64,000 nucleotides of DNA from UBA10347 sp905182135 (GCA_963925805.1 CAWUSE010000013.1:1-64000); one strand, 5' to 3'. Positions 1-9,014 are shown, counted from the stretch's first letter. The notes: a model not told the origin generated them from the letters alone. Translations and numbers: made by a program.

Positions 1-77
1 CCAACACTGTAGAAATGCAGGATCGCCTCCTACACACATGTAGTAACGAGAAGCAGATCCGCACAAAATCAAAATGA

Positions 78-107
78 GAAATGCCCTGGGTACGCCCAGG
101 GCATTTC
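78..107. terminator. Strong hairpin, probable intrinsic terminator
   Basis: A perfect 13-bp inverted repeat (78-90 with 95-107) closes a TACG tetraloop. It is followed on the + strand by CCCGTTTT and preceded by an A-rich run, so it could end transcription in either direction. The gene it would serve lies upstream of the window on the + strand, or is the decayed gene to its right on the other strand. The rest of positions 1-289 shows no gene. Confidence 0.75.
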
Positions 108-289
108 CCCGTTTTACACCCAAAACAACACAAACAAACCCGACCAACCCGGGAATGGGCAGGCCAAACGGGTCAGCGTACTCCCCGGTATGAACTCGAA
201 GTCATCGGGTCGACTCCACGCTGTGGCTCTCGGGTGGTTTTCGGTCCATTCGTCGAGCACTCGGTGGGTCCTTGCGCCGAACGCGTGGT

Positions 290-500
290 TGTTCCCACCG
301 AGATTATGATGAAAGCGATGGAAGTTGAAACCCAGGACTATCTTCAGGCCGAACTCTCAAGGCGGTTGCCAGCACGCCGGATAGGCAGGCCGGCTGAGCT
401 AGACGCGATGTCGATGTCGATGTCGATGTCGATGTACCTGTGTGGGCCAGCAGTGTCTTGGGCTACTCACCAGATAATCACTGTCGACGGAGCTGTATAA
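290..500 (+). pseudogene. C-terminal relic of a short-chain dehydrogenase (SDR)
   Basis: The frame ending at the TAA at 498-500 encodes RRIGRPAELD, then YLCGPAVSWATHQ and VDGA. This is the usual C-terminal signature of an SDR (R-I-G-x-P-E-E-L, Y-L-A-S-P-A-S-W-x-T-G-Q, V-D-G-G). The Rossmann fold, the catalytic Tyr-Lys and everything N-terminal are absent. The segment where SDRs have a short helix is replaced by a Met-Ser run coded by a hexanucleotide repeat (407-436). It ends two bases before the coaE start, so the relic may still carry the leader or ribosome binding site of coaE. I read it as a dead gene. A short expressed peptide cannot be excluded. Confidence 0.6.
407..436 (+). repeat. Hexanucleotide tandem repeat (GATGTC)x4 plus GATGTA
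   Basis: Four exact copies of GATGTC and a fifth ending in A sit inside the SDR relic. In the open frame they read as alternating Met and Ser. The pattern is typical of replication slippage in sequence no longer under coding selection. Confidence 0.9.
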
Positions 501-502
501 CC

Positions 503-1126
503 GTGCGTATTACAGGGTTATGCGGTGGTATTGGTGCGGGCAAGTCGACAGTGGCATCCCTGTTCGCTGACCACGACGCATGGATCATCGATGTCGACCA
601 GATCGGCCGGCAGGTTATCGAACCTGGTGGCCGAGCGTTTGATGGCGTGGTTGAACTCTTTGGTGAGAATATTCTGACTACAGACGAGGCAGGTGTCGCC
701 GTGATTGACCGGACTAAGTTGGCGCCCATCGTGTTTGGCCACCCGGCACAACTCGAGCGTCTGGAAGCTGTTAGCCATCCAGCTATCAACGCCGAACTCG
801 ACGACCAGTTAGTGGCTGCTGCTGCGGCGGGGCACGCGTGGGTTGTGCTCGACATGGCGGTGTTGGTCGAATCCAATCTCGGACAGGATCTACCGTCGGG
901 CTACGGCTATGACACTGTCGTGGTGGTCGAAGCCTCTACGCCGATTCGTATTGAGCGGCTTGAGGGCACCCGAGGGATGGACCCCGTTGATGCCGCAGAG
1001 CGGATCGCCTCCCAGACAGATGATGAGACCCGGCGAGACGTCGCAGACATCGTCGTGACCAATAACGGTGACCTAGCAGAGTTGACGGCAGCGGTGGCAG
1101 CGATCGTGCCGATGCTCTCTCGTTAG
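503..1126 (+). CDS. coaE: Dephospho-CoA kinase
   Basis: Catalyses the last step of coenzyme A synthesis, ATP-dependent phosphorylation of the 3'-OH of dephospho-CoA, in the cytosol. The protein opens with VRITGLCGGIGAGKST, a P-loop with its Lys at residue 14. The family motif DVDQIGR follows, then the CoA-domain region around HPAINAELD and a C-terminal VVTNNGDL element. I chose GTG at 503 because it places the P-loop at the normal distance from the N-terminus and gives 207 residues, the usual family length. An upstream ATG at 440 would add residues that belong to the SDR relic. GGAG at 488-491 can act as ribosome binding site. It is a single gene; the next gene is convergent. Confidence 0.93.
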   Translation: MRITGLCGGIGAGKSTVASLFADHDAWIIDVDQIGRQVIEPGGRAFDGVVELFGENILTTDEAGVAVIDRTKLAPIVFGHPAQLERLEAVSHPAINAELDDQLVAAAAAGHAWVVLDMAVLVESNLGQDLPSGYGYDTVVVVEASTPIRIERLEGTRGMDPVDAAERIASQTDDETRRDVADIVVTNNGDLAELTAAVAAIVPMLSR

Positions 1127-1258
1127 CACCGACTAGCGGCAGATGGGGATTGGCCCGAAATGAGGCTGACAGAGTGACGACTAAAGGTGACCTGACGGGT
1201 ATGGAGGGCACGGCCGTCTAGGCGCGCAGCAGGTGCGCTGGTCCTAGGAGTGCCCGCC

Positions 1259-2005
1259 TTAGTAGCTGTTGCTGACGATGAAGTCGACGATCTGGGTATT
1301 GATAAATTCAGCGTCGTGGTCGAGCGTCGCCACATGAAAGCTCTTGGTCAAATGCACCACACTTGTCATGGTGTTGATTTGGTCGGCTATGTAATCCGCT
1401 GTCTCGGGTGGCACAACGTGATCTTGGTCGCTAACCATGATCAAGGTGGGGCAGGTGATGGCTCCCAGGTCAAAGTCGTTGATTGCTTCGACGAGCGATA
1501 GCAGCGGAGCTAGGGGTGTTTTGTCATAGGCGAGTTCGACAACGCCAGGCTTGGCGATGTCATTGCCGATGGCATCGATGGTGACTTGGCCACCCTTGAT
1601 GAGTCCTGCCAGTGCTGCAGTTCGTTCGGCGTTTGGCTCACCGGCTGAGTTGACAATCGCTATGCCGGCAATCGTGTTATGGCGTGATGCTAGCCAGAGG
1701 GTAAGCGCCCCTCCCATCGACAGACCCGTCACGAACACGCGGTCGCAGCGCGATGCTAAGTCCAAATAGACCTGTTCGACATGCGCGGACCAGTCTGGCC
1801 AGCCTGTGTTCAACATGTCGTCAACGTTGGTGCCATGGCCAGGAAGGCGAGGCATCTCTACGGTGTGGCCTGCGCGGATACAGGCTTGGGCGATGGGGTC
1901 CATCGACTGGGGTGAACCGGTAAAGCCATGGATGACCAACACGCCGATGGGCCCGCCTCGATGCGAGAGCGGTTCGGCGCCGGGCAGTATCTCTAGGTCA
2001 GTCAT
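1259..2005 (-). CDS. Alpha/beta hydrolase, carboxylesterase/monoacylglycerol lipase type
   Basis: A 248-residue serine hydrolase. HGFTGSP near residue 26 supplies the oxyanion loop and GLSMGG the nucleophile elbow with Ser96. VSDQDHVVPPE near 191-201 holds the acidic residue, and KSFHVATLD holds the catalytic His, about residue 224. This layout and the small cap are typical of the Est30/thermostable carboxylesterase group, which hydrolyses short-chain esters or monoacylglycerols. There is no signal peptide, so it should be cytosolic. The substrate cannot be told from sequence. It is transcribed towards coaE, and no operon partner is visible. Confidence 0.82.
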   Translation of the reverse strand: MTDLEILPGAEPLSHRGGPIGVLVIHGFTGSPQSMDPIAQACIRAGHTVEMPRLPGHGTNVDDMLNTGWPDWSAHVEQVYLDLASRCDRVFVTGLSMGGALTLWLASRHNTIAGIAIVNSAGEPNAERTAALAGLIKGGQVTIDAIGNDIAKPGVVELAYDKTPLAPLLSLVEAINDFDLGAITCPTLIMVSDQDHVVPPETADYIADQINTMTSVVHLTKSFHVATLDHDAEFINTQIVDFIVSNSY

Positions 2006-2804
2006 CGGTTGGCTCCGGTTTTGAGGGTGACAAAAATATGTGCGGGGTTACTGTCTTGAGTGTTGGGCCCCACCCAATCTTGGTGCGTATGACGCTCAGT
2101 CTAGATGTCGCAGCCGTAGCGATGAAGCCGAAAGCCTACCGAAACCAGGCGCAACGTTGCCCGAGGACAGGGAGTGGGGCTCGCCCTGAAACCTTGTTGA
2201 GATCAGCCACCAAAGTGCTGTTGCCGCGCTGCAATAGCAACGATGCCAGTTGCAGTAAGGCGCACATCGGGCAACATGGGAGTTCTGCCGCATCCCGATG
2301 AGGGACGGGAAGCCCTAGGCCGCACAACGTGACGAGGCTCGTGTCGATCAACGCCTCGCGCATGATGGTCCACATGGCCCTGGGCAGGTAGCGGCCCCAG
2401 TTCGCAGTCCCGTTGCGTCCTAGCCGAGACGCCCATTGCCAGACGTTTAAGGGGTCGGGTTGAGTGCGCAGCGCTTAGCGGCAAGACTGCATACTGTGGA
2501 CGACGAAAACCGCAGTGCGAATGAAAGTTTGGCCATCAACATCGTGTGCACCGCAATCGAAAATGATTGGGGCGACGACCGGCCCAACATGCTGATGCAC
2601 CCACCGTGCCAATGCCATCGCTGCGCGTCCGAACTCCCGTCGTTATTAGCTGACGATGGCTCGTGGCTGCTGGTCCACGGACAGCGCCAACGACGGCGAG
2701 TCGAACCAGCCGAGCTTGGCGAAACGGGCCGCCACATTCTCGGATGACAAGTTGCGCCCGTTCCTGCAAGAGAGTAAGCGCCTGTCAAGGTAGGTTCGTC
2801 TGTA
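2006..2804. other. Long intergenic stretch without a recognisable gene
   Basis: Short open frames exist on both strands (for example 2460-2747 + and 2536-2769 -), but none shows a family motif, and overlapping frames are equally open. It must contain the promoter of the ABC exporter at 2805. It may be decayed sequence. Confidence 0.5.
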
Positions 2805-3746
2805 ATGAGTGATTTAGCTATCGAAACGGTGGGCTTGAAACGCTCGTTCGGCGACGTTCAGGCAGTGAAGAGTGTCGACCTGCGGGTACAAGATGGAGAG
2901 ATCTACGGCTTTCTGGGTCCAAACGGTGCCGGCAAGTCCACGGTGGTAAAAATGCTGATCACGCTGCTGCGGCCAACCGGCGGCAAGGCAACTGTGCTTG
3001 GTCACGATGTCGTATCGGGAGCGTCGAAGATCCGGCTGCGTATCGGGGCGGCGTTGCAGGATGCGTCGCTTGACGAAAAGCAAAGCGGTCGCGAGATCTT
3101 GCGGCTGCAGGGTGCGCTATACGGCCTGACCCGGAAAGAAACTGACGTTCGAATCGAAGAACTCAGTTCGCTGATTGATGTCGAAGCAACCGATCGTTGG
3201 ATCGGGACCTATTCCGGCGGTATGCGCCGCCGGCTTGATCTAGCCGCGTCGTTGATGCACAGCCCCGATCTGCTCTTTCTCGACGAACCGACCACCGGGC
3301 TTGACCCGCACAGCCGGGTGCAAGTATGGGACGAGGTCCGTGCCCTGAACAAGGAACTGGGCACAACGATCTTTCTGACCACTCAGTATCTCGAAGAAGC
3401 CGACGAACTTGCCGATCGAGTAGGCATTATCAACAATGGCCTCATTGTTGGCGAGGGCACTCCCGAAGCACTCAAACGTTCTATCGGCGCCGACGTAATC
3501 CAGGTCAGTGTTGATGATAACGAAAGTGCGGTTGCAGCGCTCCAGGCGTTGCCGTGCGTCGATAAGGTCGAAACTGGCCCACGGGCACTGCTGGTATCGG
3601 TCAATGATGGCGCAGCGGCTGTGTCACCGGTTGTGATCGCGCTTGATGGCGCAGGTGTCAAGATTGGCGAGCTCACGTTGCGCACGCCGACCCTGGACGA
3701 CGTCTTTCTGGAACTCACGGGCGACCGAATTGAGGTCTCCGGATGA
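2805..3746 (+). CDS. ABC transporter ATP-binding protein, DrrA-like
   Basis: The ATPase of an ABC-2 type exporter. The Walker A motif GPNGAGKST lies at residues 38-46, the signature YSGGMRRRLDLA at about 137-148, and Walker B plus the catalytic Glu in LLFLDEPTTGLDP at about 157-169. The H-loop His is replaced in LTTQYLEEADELADR, where ABC drug exporters of the daunorubicin-resistance group also carry Gln. The roughly 90-residue C-terminal region after the nucleotide-binding domain is typical of DrrA-like proteins. The next gene overlaps it by four bases (ATGA), so the two are translationally coupled. Cargo is unknown; drugs, lipids or polysaccharides are handled by relatives. Confidence 0.9.
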   Translation: MSDLAIETVGLKRSFGDVQAVKSVDLRVQDGEIYGFLGPNGAGKSTVVKMLITLLRPTGGKATVLGHDVVSGASKIRLRIGAALQDASLDEKQSGREILRLQGALYGLTRKETDVRIEELSSLIDVEATDRWIGTYSGGMRRRLDLAASLMHSPDLLFLDEPTTGLDPHSRVQVWDEVRALNKELGTTIFLTTQYLEEADELADRVGIINNGLIVGEGTPEALKRSIGADVIQVSVDDNESAVAALQALPCVDKVETGPRALLVSVNDGAAAVSPVVIALDGAGVKIGELTLRTPTLDDVFLELTGDRIEVSG

Positions 3747-4570
3747 CCGTCACCGACACGCCACGCGCCGCAACTGTCCGTTCCAACGTGCAGGCGCGGC
3801 CATCGGGCTTTCTACGCGACTTGTGGACGGTCGCCAAACGAGCGATACGGGCCATCCCGCGTGAACCCGAAGCATTCTTGCCTGCACTCTTCATCCCAGC
3901 GTTCTTCTTCATCGTGAACGTTGGAGCGCTACAAGACCTGACCGAAGCGATCCCAGGAGCTACCGACTTCAGCTACAAGAACTTCCAACTGCCAACGGCA
4001 ATTATTTTCGCGGTCACTGGCATAAGCCGGGCAACGGCCCTCGTCACTGACATTCAGACCGGCTACTTCGATCGGCTGTTGCTCAGCCCAGTGCGGCGTT
4101 TGCCACTGTTACTGGGACTGATGGTGTCGGATTTCATGCTGGTTATGGCGTTGTGTATCCCGGTTCTCATTCTGGGCGTAATAGTTGGCGTGTCGTTTGG
4201 AACCGGTGTGCTTGGGCTGTTGCTGTTCATCCTGATCGGAGCGTTGTGGGGCTTGGCCTTTACCGGCTTCCCCTATGCGATTGCGTTGAAGACAGCCAAC
4301 CCAGGCGCTGTCGCGTCAAGCTTTCTGTTGTTCTTCCCGTTTGCGTTTCTGACCTCATCGACCGTGCCACTGGAAAATCTCACGCCATGGATGCGAGGGA
4401 TCGCCCGATTCAACCCGATCACGTACGTCCTCGAAGGCATGCGTAGCTTGTTGTCCGCGGGTTGGCAATGGGGCGAGATCGGTAAGGCATTGTTGGCCAT
4501 TGCAATCCTGGGAACCATCAGCCAGACGATGGCGATGCTTGCGTTGCGCGGGCGACTGGCGCAGAACTGA
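3743..4570 (+). CDS. ABC-2 type transporter permease, DrrB-like
   Basis: The membrane partner of the preceding ATPase. The 275-residue protein has a cytosolic N-terminus of about 45 residues and then about six hydrophobic segments. The core contains GYFDRLLLSPVRR, the coupling region seen in ABC-2 permeases, and near the end NPITYVLEGMRSLL, a conserved ABC-2 family element. One ATPase and one permease of this length suggest a dimer-of-dimers exporter. Its start overlaps the ATPase stop codon. Substrate is not predictable. Confidence 0.88.
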   Translation: MTVTDTPRAATVRSNVQARPSGFLRDLWTVAKRAIRAIPREPEAFLPALFIPAFFFIVNVGALQDLTEAIPGATDFSYKNFQLPTAIIFAVTGISRATALVTDIQTGYFDRLLLSPVRRLPLLLGLMVSDFMLVMALCIPVLILGVIVGVSFGTGVLGLLLFILIGALWGLAFTGFPYAIALKTANPGAVASSFLLFFPFAFLTSSTVPLENLTPWMRGIARFNPITYVLEGMRSLLSAGWQWGEIGKALLAIAILGTISQTMAMLALRGRLAQN

Positions 4571-4596
4571 CGAGTGCCGACAGAGCGAACCCAGGG

Positions 4597-5049
4597 TCAG
4601 CCTTCGATTGAGGCTTTGAGGTTTGCGAGAGTGGTGACCATGCCGTCGGCAACCATGTCGGCTCGACCCTGCACCCGTTCTTCGGGTGCGTCGACAAGTG
4701 ATGGCGGCAGCTGCGTCATCTTCCAGGTTTCGGTTACTCGTGTGCCCTGATCGGTCGCTTCCAAGTGGTAGCCCCATTCAGCAACAGGGTTATCTAGCGC
4801 TCCGACGGTGAAACAAAATGCCGAGCCAGGGTCACAGCGCACGACCTCGGCGACGGCGCTCCATGTGCGGTCGCCTATCGCGTTGTTACCTTCAAAACGG
4901 TCGCCCACATTGGTGCCGTTGCCGAGGATCCAGCTTCCGCCCGTATTCTCAGGACTCCATTCGCCCATTCGTTCGAGGCTGCTGACGATGTTGTACACGT
5001 CAATAGGTGTGGCGGCGATTTCGACAGTTTTTGCGTGTTCCCAAGACAT
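4597..5049 (-). CDS. SRPBCC (START/Bet v1-like) family protein
   Basis: A 150-residue protein with the SRPBCC layout. It has VEIAATPIDVYNIVSSLERMGEWSPE at the N-terminus (shown in parts: VEIAATPIDVY, then MGEWSPE), a central beta sheet, and a C-terminal helix starting near PPSLVDAPEERVQ. Such proteins bind hydrophobic ligands in a deep cavity; in actinobacteria they are often polyketide cyclase-like or of unknown role. I start it at the Met at 5049 because the domain begins right there. The upstream Met at 5115 would add 22 residues unlike the family. It converges on the ABC exporter. Confidence 0.75.
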   Translation of the reverse strand: MSWEHAKTVEIAATPIDVYNIVSSLERMGEWSPENTGGSWILGNGTNVGDRFEGNNAIGDRTWSAVAEVVRCDPGSAFCFTVGALDNPVAEWGYHLEATDQGTRVTETWKMTQLPPSLVDAPEERVQGRADMVADGMVTTLANLKASIEG

Positions 5050-5540
5050 GGACGCACGATATTGCCCGTAGCGACCTAGCTCCAAGCCGCCAGCGTCAAT
5101 CGGTTTGTGAACCACGGGTAGAAGGATCGGCCGGCCGGCGCCTCTTCGCTGGAGCGAGTCTTCTAAAGCTGCTCTTCGAAGGTGGCGCTTGCGCTTAGCT
5201 CAAGGTCATTGGACAACGGTTGAACAAAGCAAAGGTTGGGAGCTGTAGCGATGCACCTGTGTTGGACTGGCTCTGTTGTTGGTTGTAGTGCCACCAAAGT
5301 TTCAGCACGGCGGGTCCCGTCACGACCACAATTACGAGCAAGTTTGCTGCGGCCGTTCAGAGTTCGCTGGGCAAGAATGGTTAGCTAACACACTCGGAGT
5401 GCGCCGCTGTTAACTGTCAAACTTTGGTCCTCACCTCTTGGCTGACTGCGGCGAAGCGGGGTGCTATCACGGTGCGGGTACCCAGTGAAACAGGGGGCGG
5501 AAGGTTCTGTTGCTAAGTGGGCCGGCAGTTAGTGGGGCCT
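5050..5540. other. Intergenic stretch, nothing recognised
   Basis: About 490 bases upstream of the SRPBCC gene and downstream of the minus-strand SDR. I see no ORF with family motifs, RNA gene or strong hairpin. It presumably holds the SRPBCC promoter. Confidence 0.5.
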
Positions 5541-6326
5541 TTACGCGTTGAGCATCGATATACCACCGTCGACAGGCACAGTTACACCGTTGATATAGGC
5601 GCCAGCCCGGCTGGATAGCCAGATGACGGTGCCAGCGACATCTTCAGGTGTGCCGATGCGGCCCCGAGGATTCGTGCCCTCGATGTTCGCGCGGATCTTC
5701 TCGTCCTCGAGCATGTAGGCCATCATCTTCGACTCGAAGGGACCTGGAGCGATGCAGTTCACGGTGATGTTGCGGTCGGTCAAGAACTTGGCCATATGGC
5801 GAGCCAGCATGTGGATGCCGGCCTTCGACGCCGAGTACGAAAAGTTGTCGCCAACCGGCACACGGATGCCATCGACTGAGCCGGTCATGATGACTCGCCC
5901 GGGGTCGTCGGGGGTGGCTGCAGCGGTGAGTGGCTCTAACAACGCTTGAGTGAGCATGTAGGGCGCCTTGACGTTGATGTCCATCACCTTGTCGAAGCCG
6001 ACATCGGGGAACTCGCCCATGGGGGCACCCCATGCGGCGCCAGCGTTGTTGACCAGGATGTGGAGTTCGTTCTCACGCTCGCGGAACGCAGCAACGAATG
6101 CGGCGAGACCTTCGGCAGAAGACATGTCGGCCGGAATCGATATGCACTCGCCAATGGCACTCAAACGTTCGGCGGTTGCATCGCATGCGTCGGCCTTGCG
6201 GGCAGTGATATAGGTACGCACGCCGTTCGTGACCAAACCCTCGGCGATCATTTCACCGATACCCCGCGACCCGCCAGTCACGATTGCAACCTTGCCAGCA
6301 ACACCAAACAATTTTGTCAAATCCAT
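5541..6326 (-). CDS. Short-chain dehydrogenase/reductase (SDR)
   Basis: A classical 261-residue SDR. The cofactor motif TGGSRGIG is at residues 17-24, NNAG at about 93-96, catalytic Ser150, and the YSASK motif with Tyr164 and Lys168. The C-terminus RIGTPEDVAGTVIWLSS followed by NGVTVPVDGG is complete. TARKAD after beta-2 has a basic residue where NADPH-preferring SDRs do, which hints at NADP(H). It is close to the gluconate 5-dehydrogenase/rhamnolipid RhlG-type oxidoreductases, but the substrate is not assignable. It stands alone on the minus strand downstream of the oxygenase gene. Confidence 0.88.
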   Translation of the reverse strand: MDLTKLFGVAGKVAIVTGGSRGIGEMIAEGLVTNGVRTYITARKADACDATAERLSAIGECISIPADMSSAEGLAAFVAAFRERENELHILVNNAGAAWGAPMGEFPDVGFDKVMDINVKAPYMLTQALLEPLTAAATPDDPGRVIMTGSVDGIRVPVGDNFSYSASKAGIHMLARHMAKFLTDRNITVNCIAPGPFESKMMAYMLEDEKIRANIEGTNPRGRIGTPEDVAGTVIWLSSRAGAYINGVTVPVDGGISMLNA

Positions 6327-6794
6327 GATCTAAAACTACTCGCGACAGGTGGCGCTTTTACAGCTTCAGTCACGCTGGTCAGCGGCCCGGCACCTGACAG
6401 GTCGTACCTCAAGAGGCGCGGTCATGTCCAGGTTGCCAGTGGCGAGGAGCGAGCGAACTAAGTTCACGGCTCTGACCTTGTCCTCACGTTCGGTAGCGTC
6501 GACGAAGCCCTTTTGGTCTACCGGAGCATCGGCGAGCGCCGACATGTCGTGGGGCCAGAGGTCGCGGTTCGACTCAGAGAACCCGCCCAAGGCTTGGGTC
6601 AGAAAACCTGTACCTGGGGGCGTGCGCTGGTTAGGGCCCCTTCGAGAATTGGGGTGGAAAGGCAACACCAGGCTTTGCGTGGCAAGCCGAGTTGTTTCTT
6701 AAACCCAGCAGTTCGAAGGCAACCGTGCGGTCAGCCGAATTAAAAGCCCCGAGCGCCCGGTTCCCTTTAGACCTAGCAATCGGTCTCGCTGGTG
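6327..6794. other. Intergenic stretch with a possible decayed minus-strand ORF
   Basis: An open frame at 6366-6668 on the minus strand encodes 100 residues. Its middle part (about ALGGFSESNRDLWPHD onward) looks protein-like, but I recognise no family. It lies between two minus-strand genes and could be a relic. Nothing else is seen here. Confidence 0.25.
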
Positions 6795-7739
6795 TCAGGT
6801 AACGGTCGAAGTGAATTTGCGCATGAGCCAGGGCCCGGCCTGGACGGGTTCGTGCCGAGGCGACTCGTCGCCGACCCGGCAAGTAGGCAGGCACTCAATG
6901 GTCGCGTCCCAGTTGGCCATATGGAAGAACGCAAATGATTGCCGAGGTGCCGTATCGGTGCGTGCGACCCGGTGGACCGTCGACCGCCATTGGTTGTTTG
7001 TCCACTGCTCGATTGAGTCGCCGAGATTGACCACGAACATGTCGGGTCCCGGCGAAACGCCGACCCAGCTTCCGTCAGCCTGTCTGATCTCTAACCCGCT
7101 GACGTCGTCGGTACGAAGGATTGTCAGGGTTCCATAGTCGCTGTGTGCGCCAGCCCGAAGCGAGTTCGCAGCGGCGTCGACATCGATAGCGGGGTAGTGC
7201 AATGCTCGCATTGATGTGATCGGCTGGTTGATTAACGTTTGAAAATAGTCAGCGGGGAGTTCAAGAGCTAGTGCCATCACCATCATCAGTCGTTCGGCTA
7301 CCTGTGCAAGCTCTTGGTAGTACGCCGTCCATGTAGACCGCAGACGAGTCGGGTGTTTGGGCCACAAGCTAGGAGAGCGGATCCACGCCTGGTCTTGGGC
7401 TGTCAACGCTCCAGCACCGCGACCACAATCTGGTCCGACTGAGAGCGACTCTTTCAGGTCCGGCCCACTTGGCGTGCCATCGTCGAGCGATTTGGCGAGG
7501 GTCTCGAACTTGAACGGCGAGTAGCCATAGGGGTAGCCAGGTTCGGGGAATTCGATACGTCGTTTCTCTCGTTCGGGCAGCGCGAAGAACTCGGCCGCTG
7601 CAACCCAGGCGTCGTCGGCGACCTGTCTAGATACGACGGAGAGAGGTAGTTGAAAAAAGCCCGTGGTTTCGCACGCTTCGGCCATGACCGCAGCCTGCTG
7701 TTCGAGTGGGGTGTCGAAGTCGATCACGGCGAGTTCCAT
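6795..7739 (-). CDS. Isopenicillin N synthase-family 2-oxoglutarate/Fe(II) oxygenase
   Basis: A 314-residue jelly-roll oxygenase. The iron ligands are His199 and Asp201 in AHSDYG and His256 in STVHRV. The 2-oxoglutarate-anchoring Arg266 and Ser268 stand in RQSFAFFH. The N-terminal MELAVIDFDTPLEQQ and GFFQLPLS match the DIOX_N domain of plant-type and bacterial IPNS-like enzymes. With R-x-S present it is probably a 2-oxoglutarate-dependent hydroxylase or desaturase, not a true IPNS. I chose Met at 7739; Met at 7769 would add ten residues and is equally possible. The selenoprotein gene starts divergently about 120 bases away, so they share a promoter region and may be co-regulated. Confidence 0.85.
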   Translation of the reverse strand: MELAVIDFDTPLEQQAAVMAEACETTGFFQLPLSVVSRQVADDAWVAAAEFFALPEREKRRIEFPEPGYPYGYSPFKFETLAKSLDDGTPSGPDLKESLSVGPDCGRGAGALTAQDQAWIRSPSLWPKHPTRLRSTWTAYYQELAQVAERLMMVMALALELPADYFQTLINQPITSMRALHYPAIDVDAAANSLRAGAHSDYGTLTILRTDDVSGLEIRQADGSWVGVSPGPDMFVVNLGDSIEQWTNNQWRSTVHRVARTDTAPRQSFAFFHMANWDATIECLPTCRVGDESPRHEPVQAGPWLMRKFTSTVT

Positions 7740-7859
7740 CAGCTGCACACTAGTAGGAAGGCCTTGCATGGGCAGCAGTGCAGGTTCGCCGCCCGGCCAA
7801 CTACGAGAGCCACCGGCAGATCTTCTAGCGTGGTGTGAGAAGACGACGAGAGGTTGACT

Positions 7860-9014
7860 ATGGCTGGCGATGAAATGATGCGCGGTGTGGGTGACGGCTT
7901 GCCCGTTCCTGAGTTCGAGGCTGCAGCGTGGGCAACCCCCAAGCCGCTGGCTGAGGCGACGGTTGCAATCGTGACGTCCGCAGCACTGCATCGCAGCGGC
8001 GATGAAGGCTTCCAGCCTGGTGACACCGAATATCGCCTACTCCCGAGCGATGCTCGCGATCTCGTGCTCGGGCATTGGAGCCCAAACTTTGACCGGTCTG
8101 GTATTGCGATTGACCTGAACGTGGTCTTTCCCATCGATCGGCTCGATGAACTTGCCGCTCAGGGTGTCATCGGTGCCGTGGCACCACGACATGCATCGTT
8201 TGCCGGCAATCAGCCGGACGACGTTGCGACGATCCGAATCGACTCCGGTCCTCGTGCTGCTGCACAACTCAAGGCTGACGGTGTTGACATCGTGCTGCTC
8301 ACACCTGTTTGACCACTCTGCACGCGTACCGTGAGTACGCTTGCCCATGTCTTCGAAGCTGCTGGCATCGCCACCGTCACCTTGGCTGCAACCAAGTCCG
8401 TCGTTGAGCGAATGCAGCCTCCCCGTGCGCTGTTCTGCGAGTTCCCGCTAGGCCGCCCGATGGGAAAGCCTGGCGACGCTGAATTCCAGCACGCTGTGTT
8501 GGCCCGCGCCTTTGCCATGCTCGATGCTGAAACAGGCCCGGTGCTCGAGATCTATCCCGAGGTCATCGAGGCTGACGAGACGCCGTTGAGCTGTGCCTTG
8601 CCGCCTCGATTCGATCCATCGCTTCCGGCGGCCGTCGACGAAGCTAATGGCATGCGCAAGGCGTTCGATCGAGCTCTCGAACGCAGAGGCGTCACCTCAG
8701 TCGGTCGTGTCGTTGACCCCGATGGGGTTCCGGGTGCCCTGCAGATCTTTGATGACATTGCCAACGGGGCGCTCTGGAAAGAAGCTGGGATTCCTGGTGG
8801 GAACACCACAGCGGTTTGCCACGATATTCGCACGTACTACGAGGAAGCCGCGCTCGAACTGGTCGATGGGCCACCGCCAAGCGGGCGGTCTGCAGAAGCG
8901 TGGTACTTCGAGTCGACCCAGGCTGGCCGAACGGTCATGGCCGCACGAGTTGCGATCAAAGAGCAGGGCGCTCCTCATCCGGTTTGGTTCTATATGGCCC
9001 CGGGTCACCGTTAG
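7860..9014 (+). CDS. Selenoprotein of the PrdB/GrdB reductase family (UGA = selenocysteine)
   Basis: The reading frame 7860-8312 ends at TGA and continues in the same frame to 9014 with no further stop. Around the TGA the protein reads GVDIVLLTPV-U-PLCTRTV. Sec151 with Cys154 forms a UxxC redox motif where Cys-containing homologues have CxxC. The N-terminal half carries motifs I associate with the D-proline/glycine/betaine reductase selenoprotein B family (GHWSPNFDRSG, DLNVVFPIDRL, QGVIGAVAPRH). The C-terminal half continues as one domain (CEFPLGRPMGKPGD). A hairpin fitting the bacterial SECIS model follows the TGA. Total length is 384 residues, longer than PrdB (about 240), with Sec at nearly the same position. 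ATG at 7860 is chosen over the in-frame TTG at 7854. The anaerobic partner subunits (PrdA or GrdE type) are not in the window. The role in this presumably aerobic organism is unknown; a thiol/selenol redox function is inferred. Confidence 0.88.
8310..8312 (+). other. In-frame UGA read as selenocysteine
   Basis: TGA sits between codons for Val150 and Pro152. Both flanks are conserved-looking protein in the same frame, and the next Met/Val start is 18 bases further, inside the domain. With the hairpin at 8320-8344 this is best read as a Sec codon, not a stop or nonsense mutation. Confidence 0.87.
8320..8344 (+). promoter_or_regulatory. Bacterial SECIS element (predicted)
   Basis: A perfect 6-bp stem (8324-8329 with 8335-8340) closes the 5-base loop CGTGA (8330-8334). 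One C/T mismatch (8323 and 8341) is followed by three more pairs (8320-8322 with 8342-8344). The loop begins 17 bases after the UGA and has G at its second position. Both features match the known bacterial SECIS pattern recognised by SelB (loop 16-37 bases downstream, G among the first two loop bases). Confidence 0.85.

Noticed and set aside
2460..2747. A small + strand gene of 95 codons before the ABC exporter
   Set aside because: Both strands are open here, no motif and no convincing ribosome binding site.
5946..6461. A 171-codon + strand frame
   Set aside because: Antisense to the SDR at 5541-6326; no family features.
8331..9014. A separate gene starting at GTG 8331 after the TGA
   Set aside because: It would start in the middle of a domain, without a ribosome binding site and within the SECIS hairpin; the Cys of UxxC lies before it.
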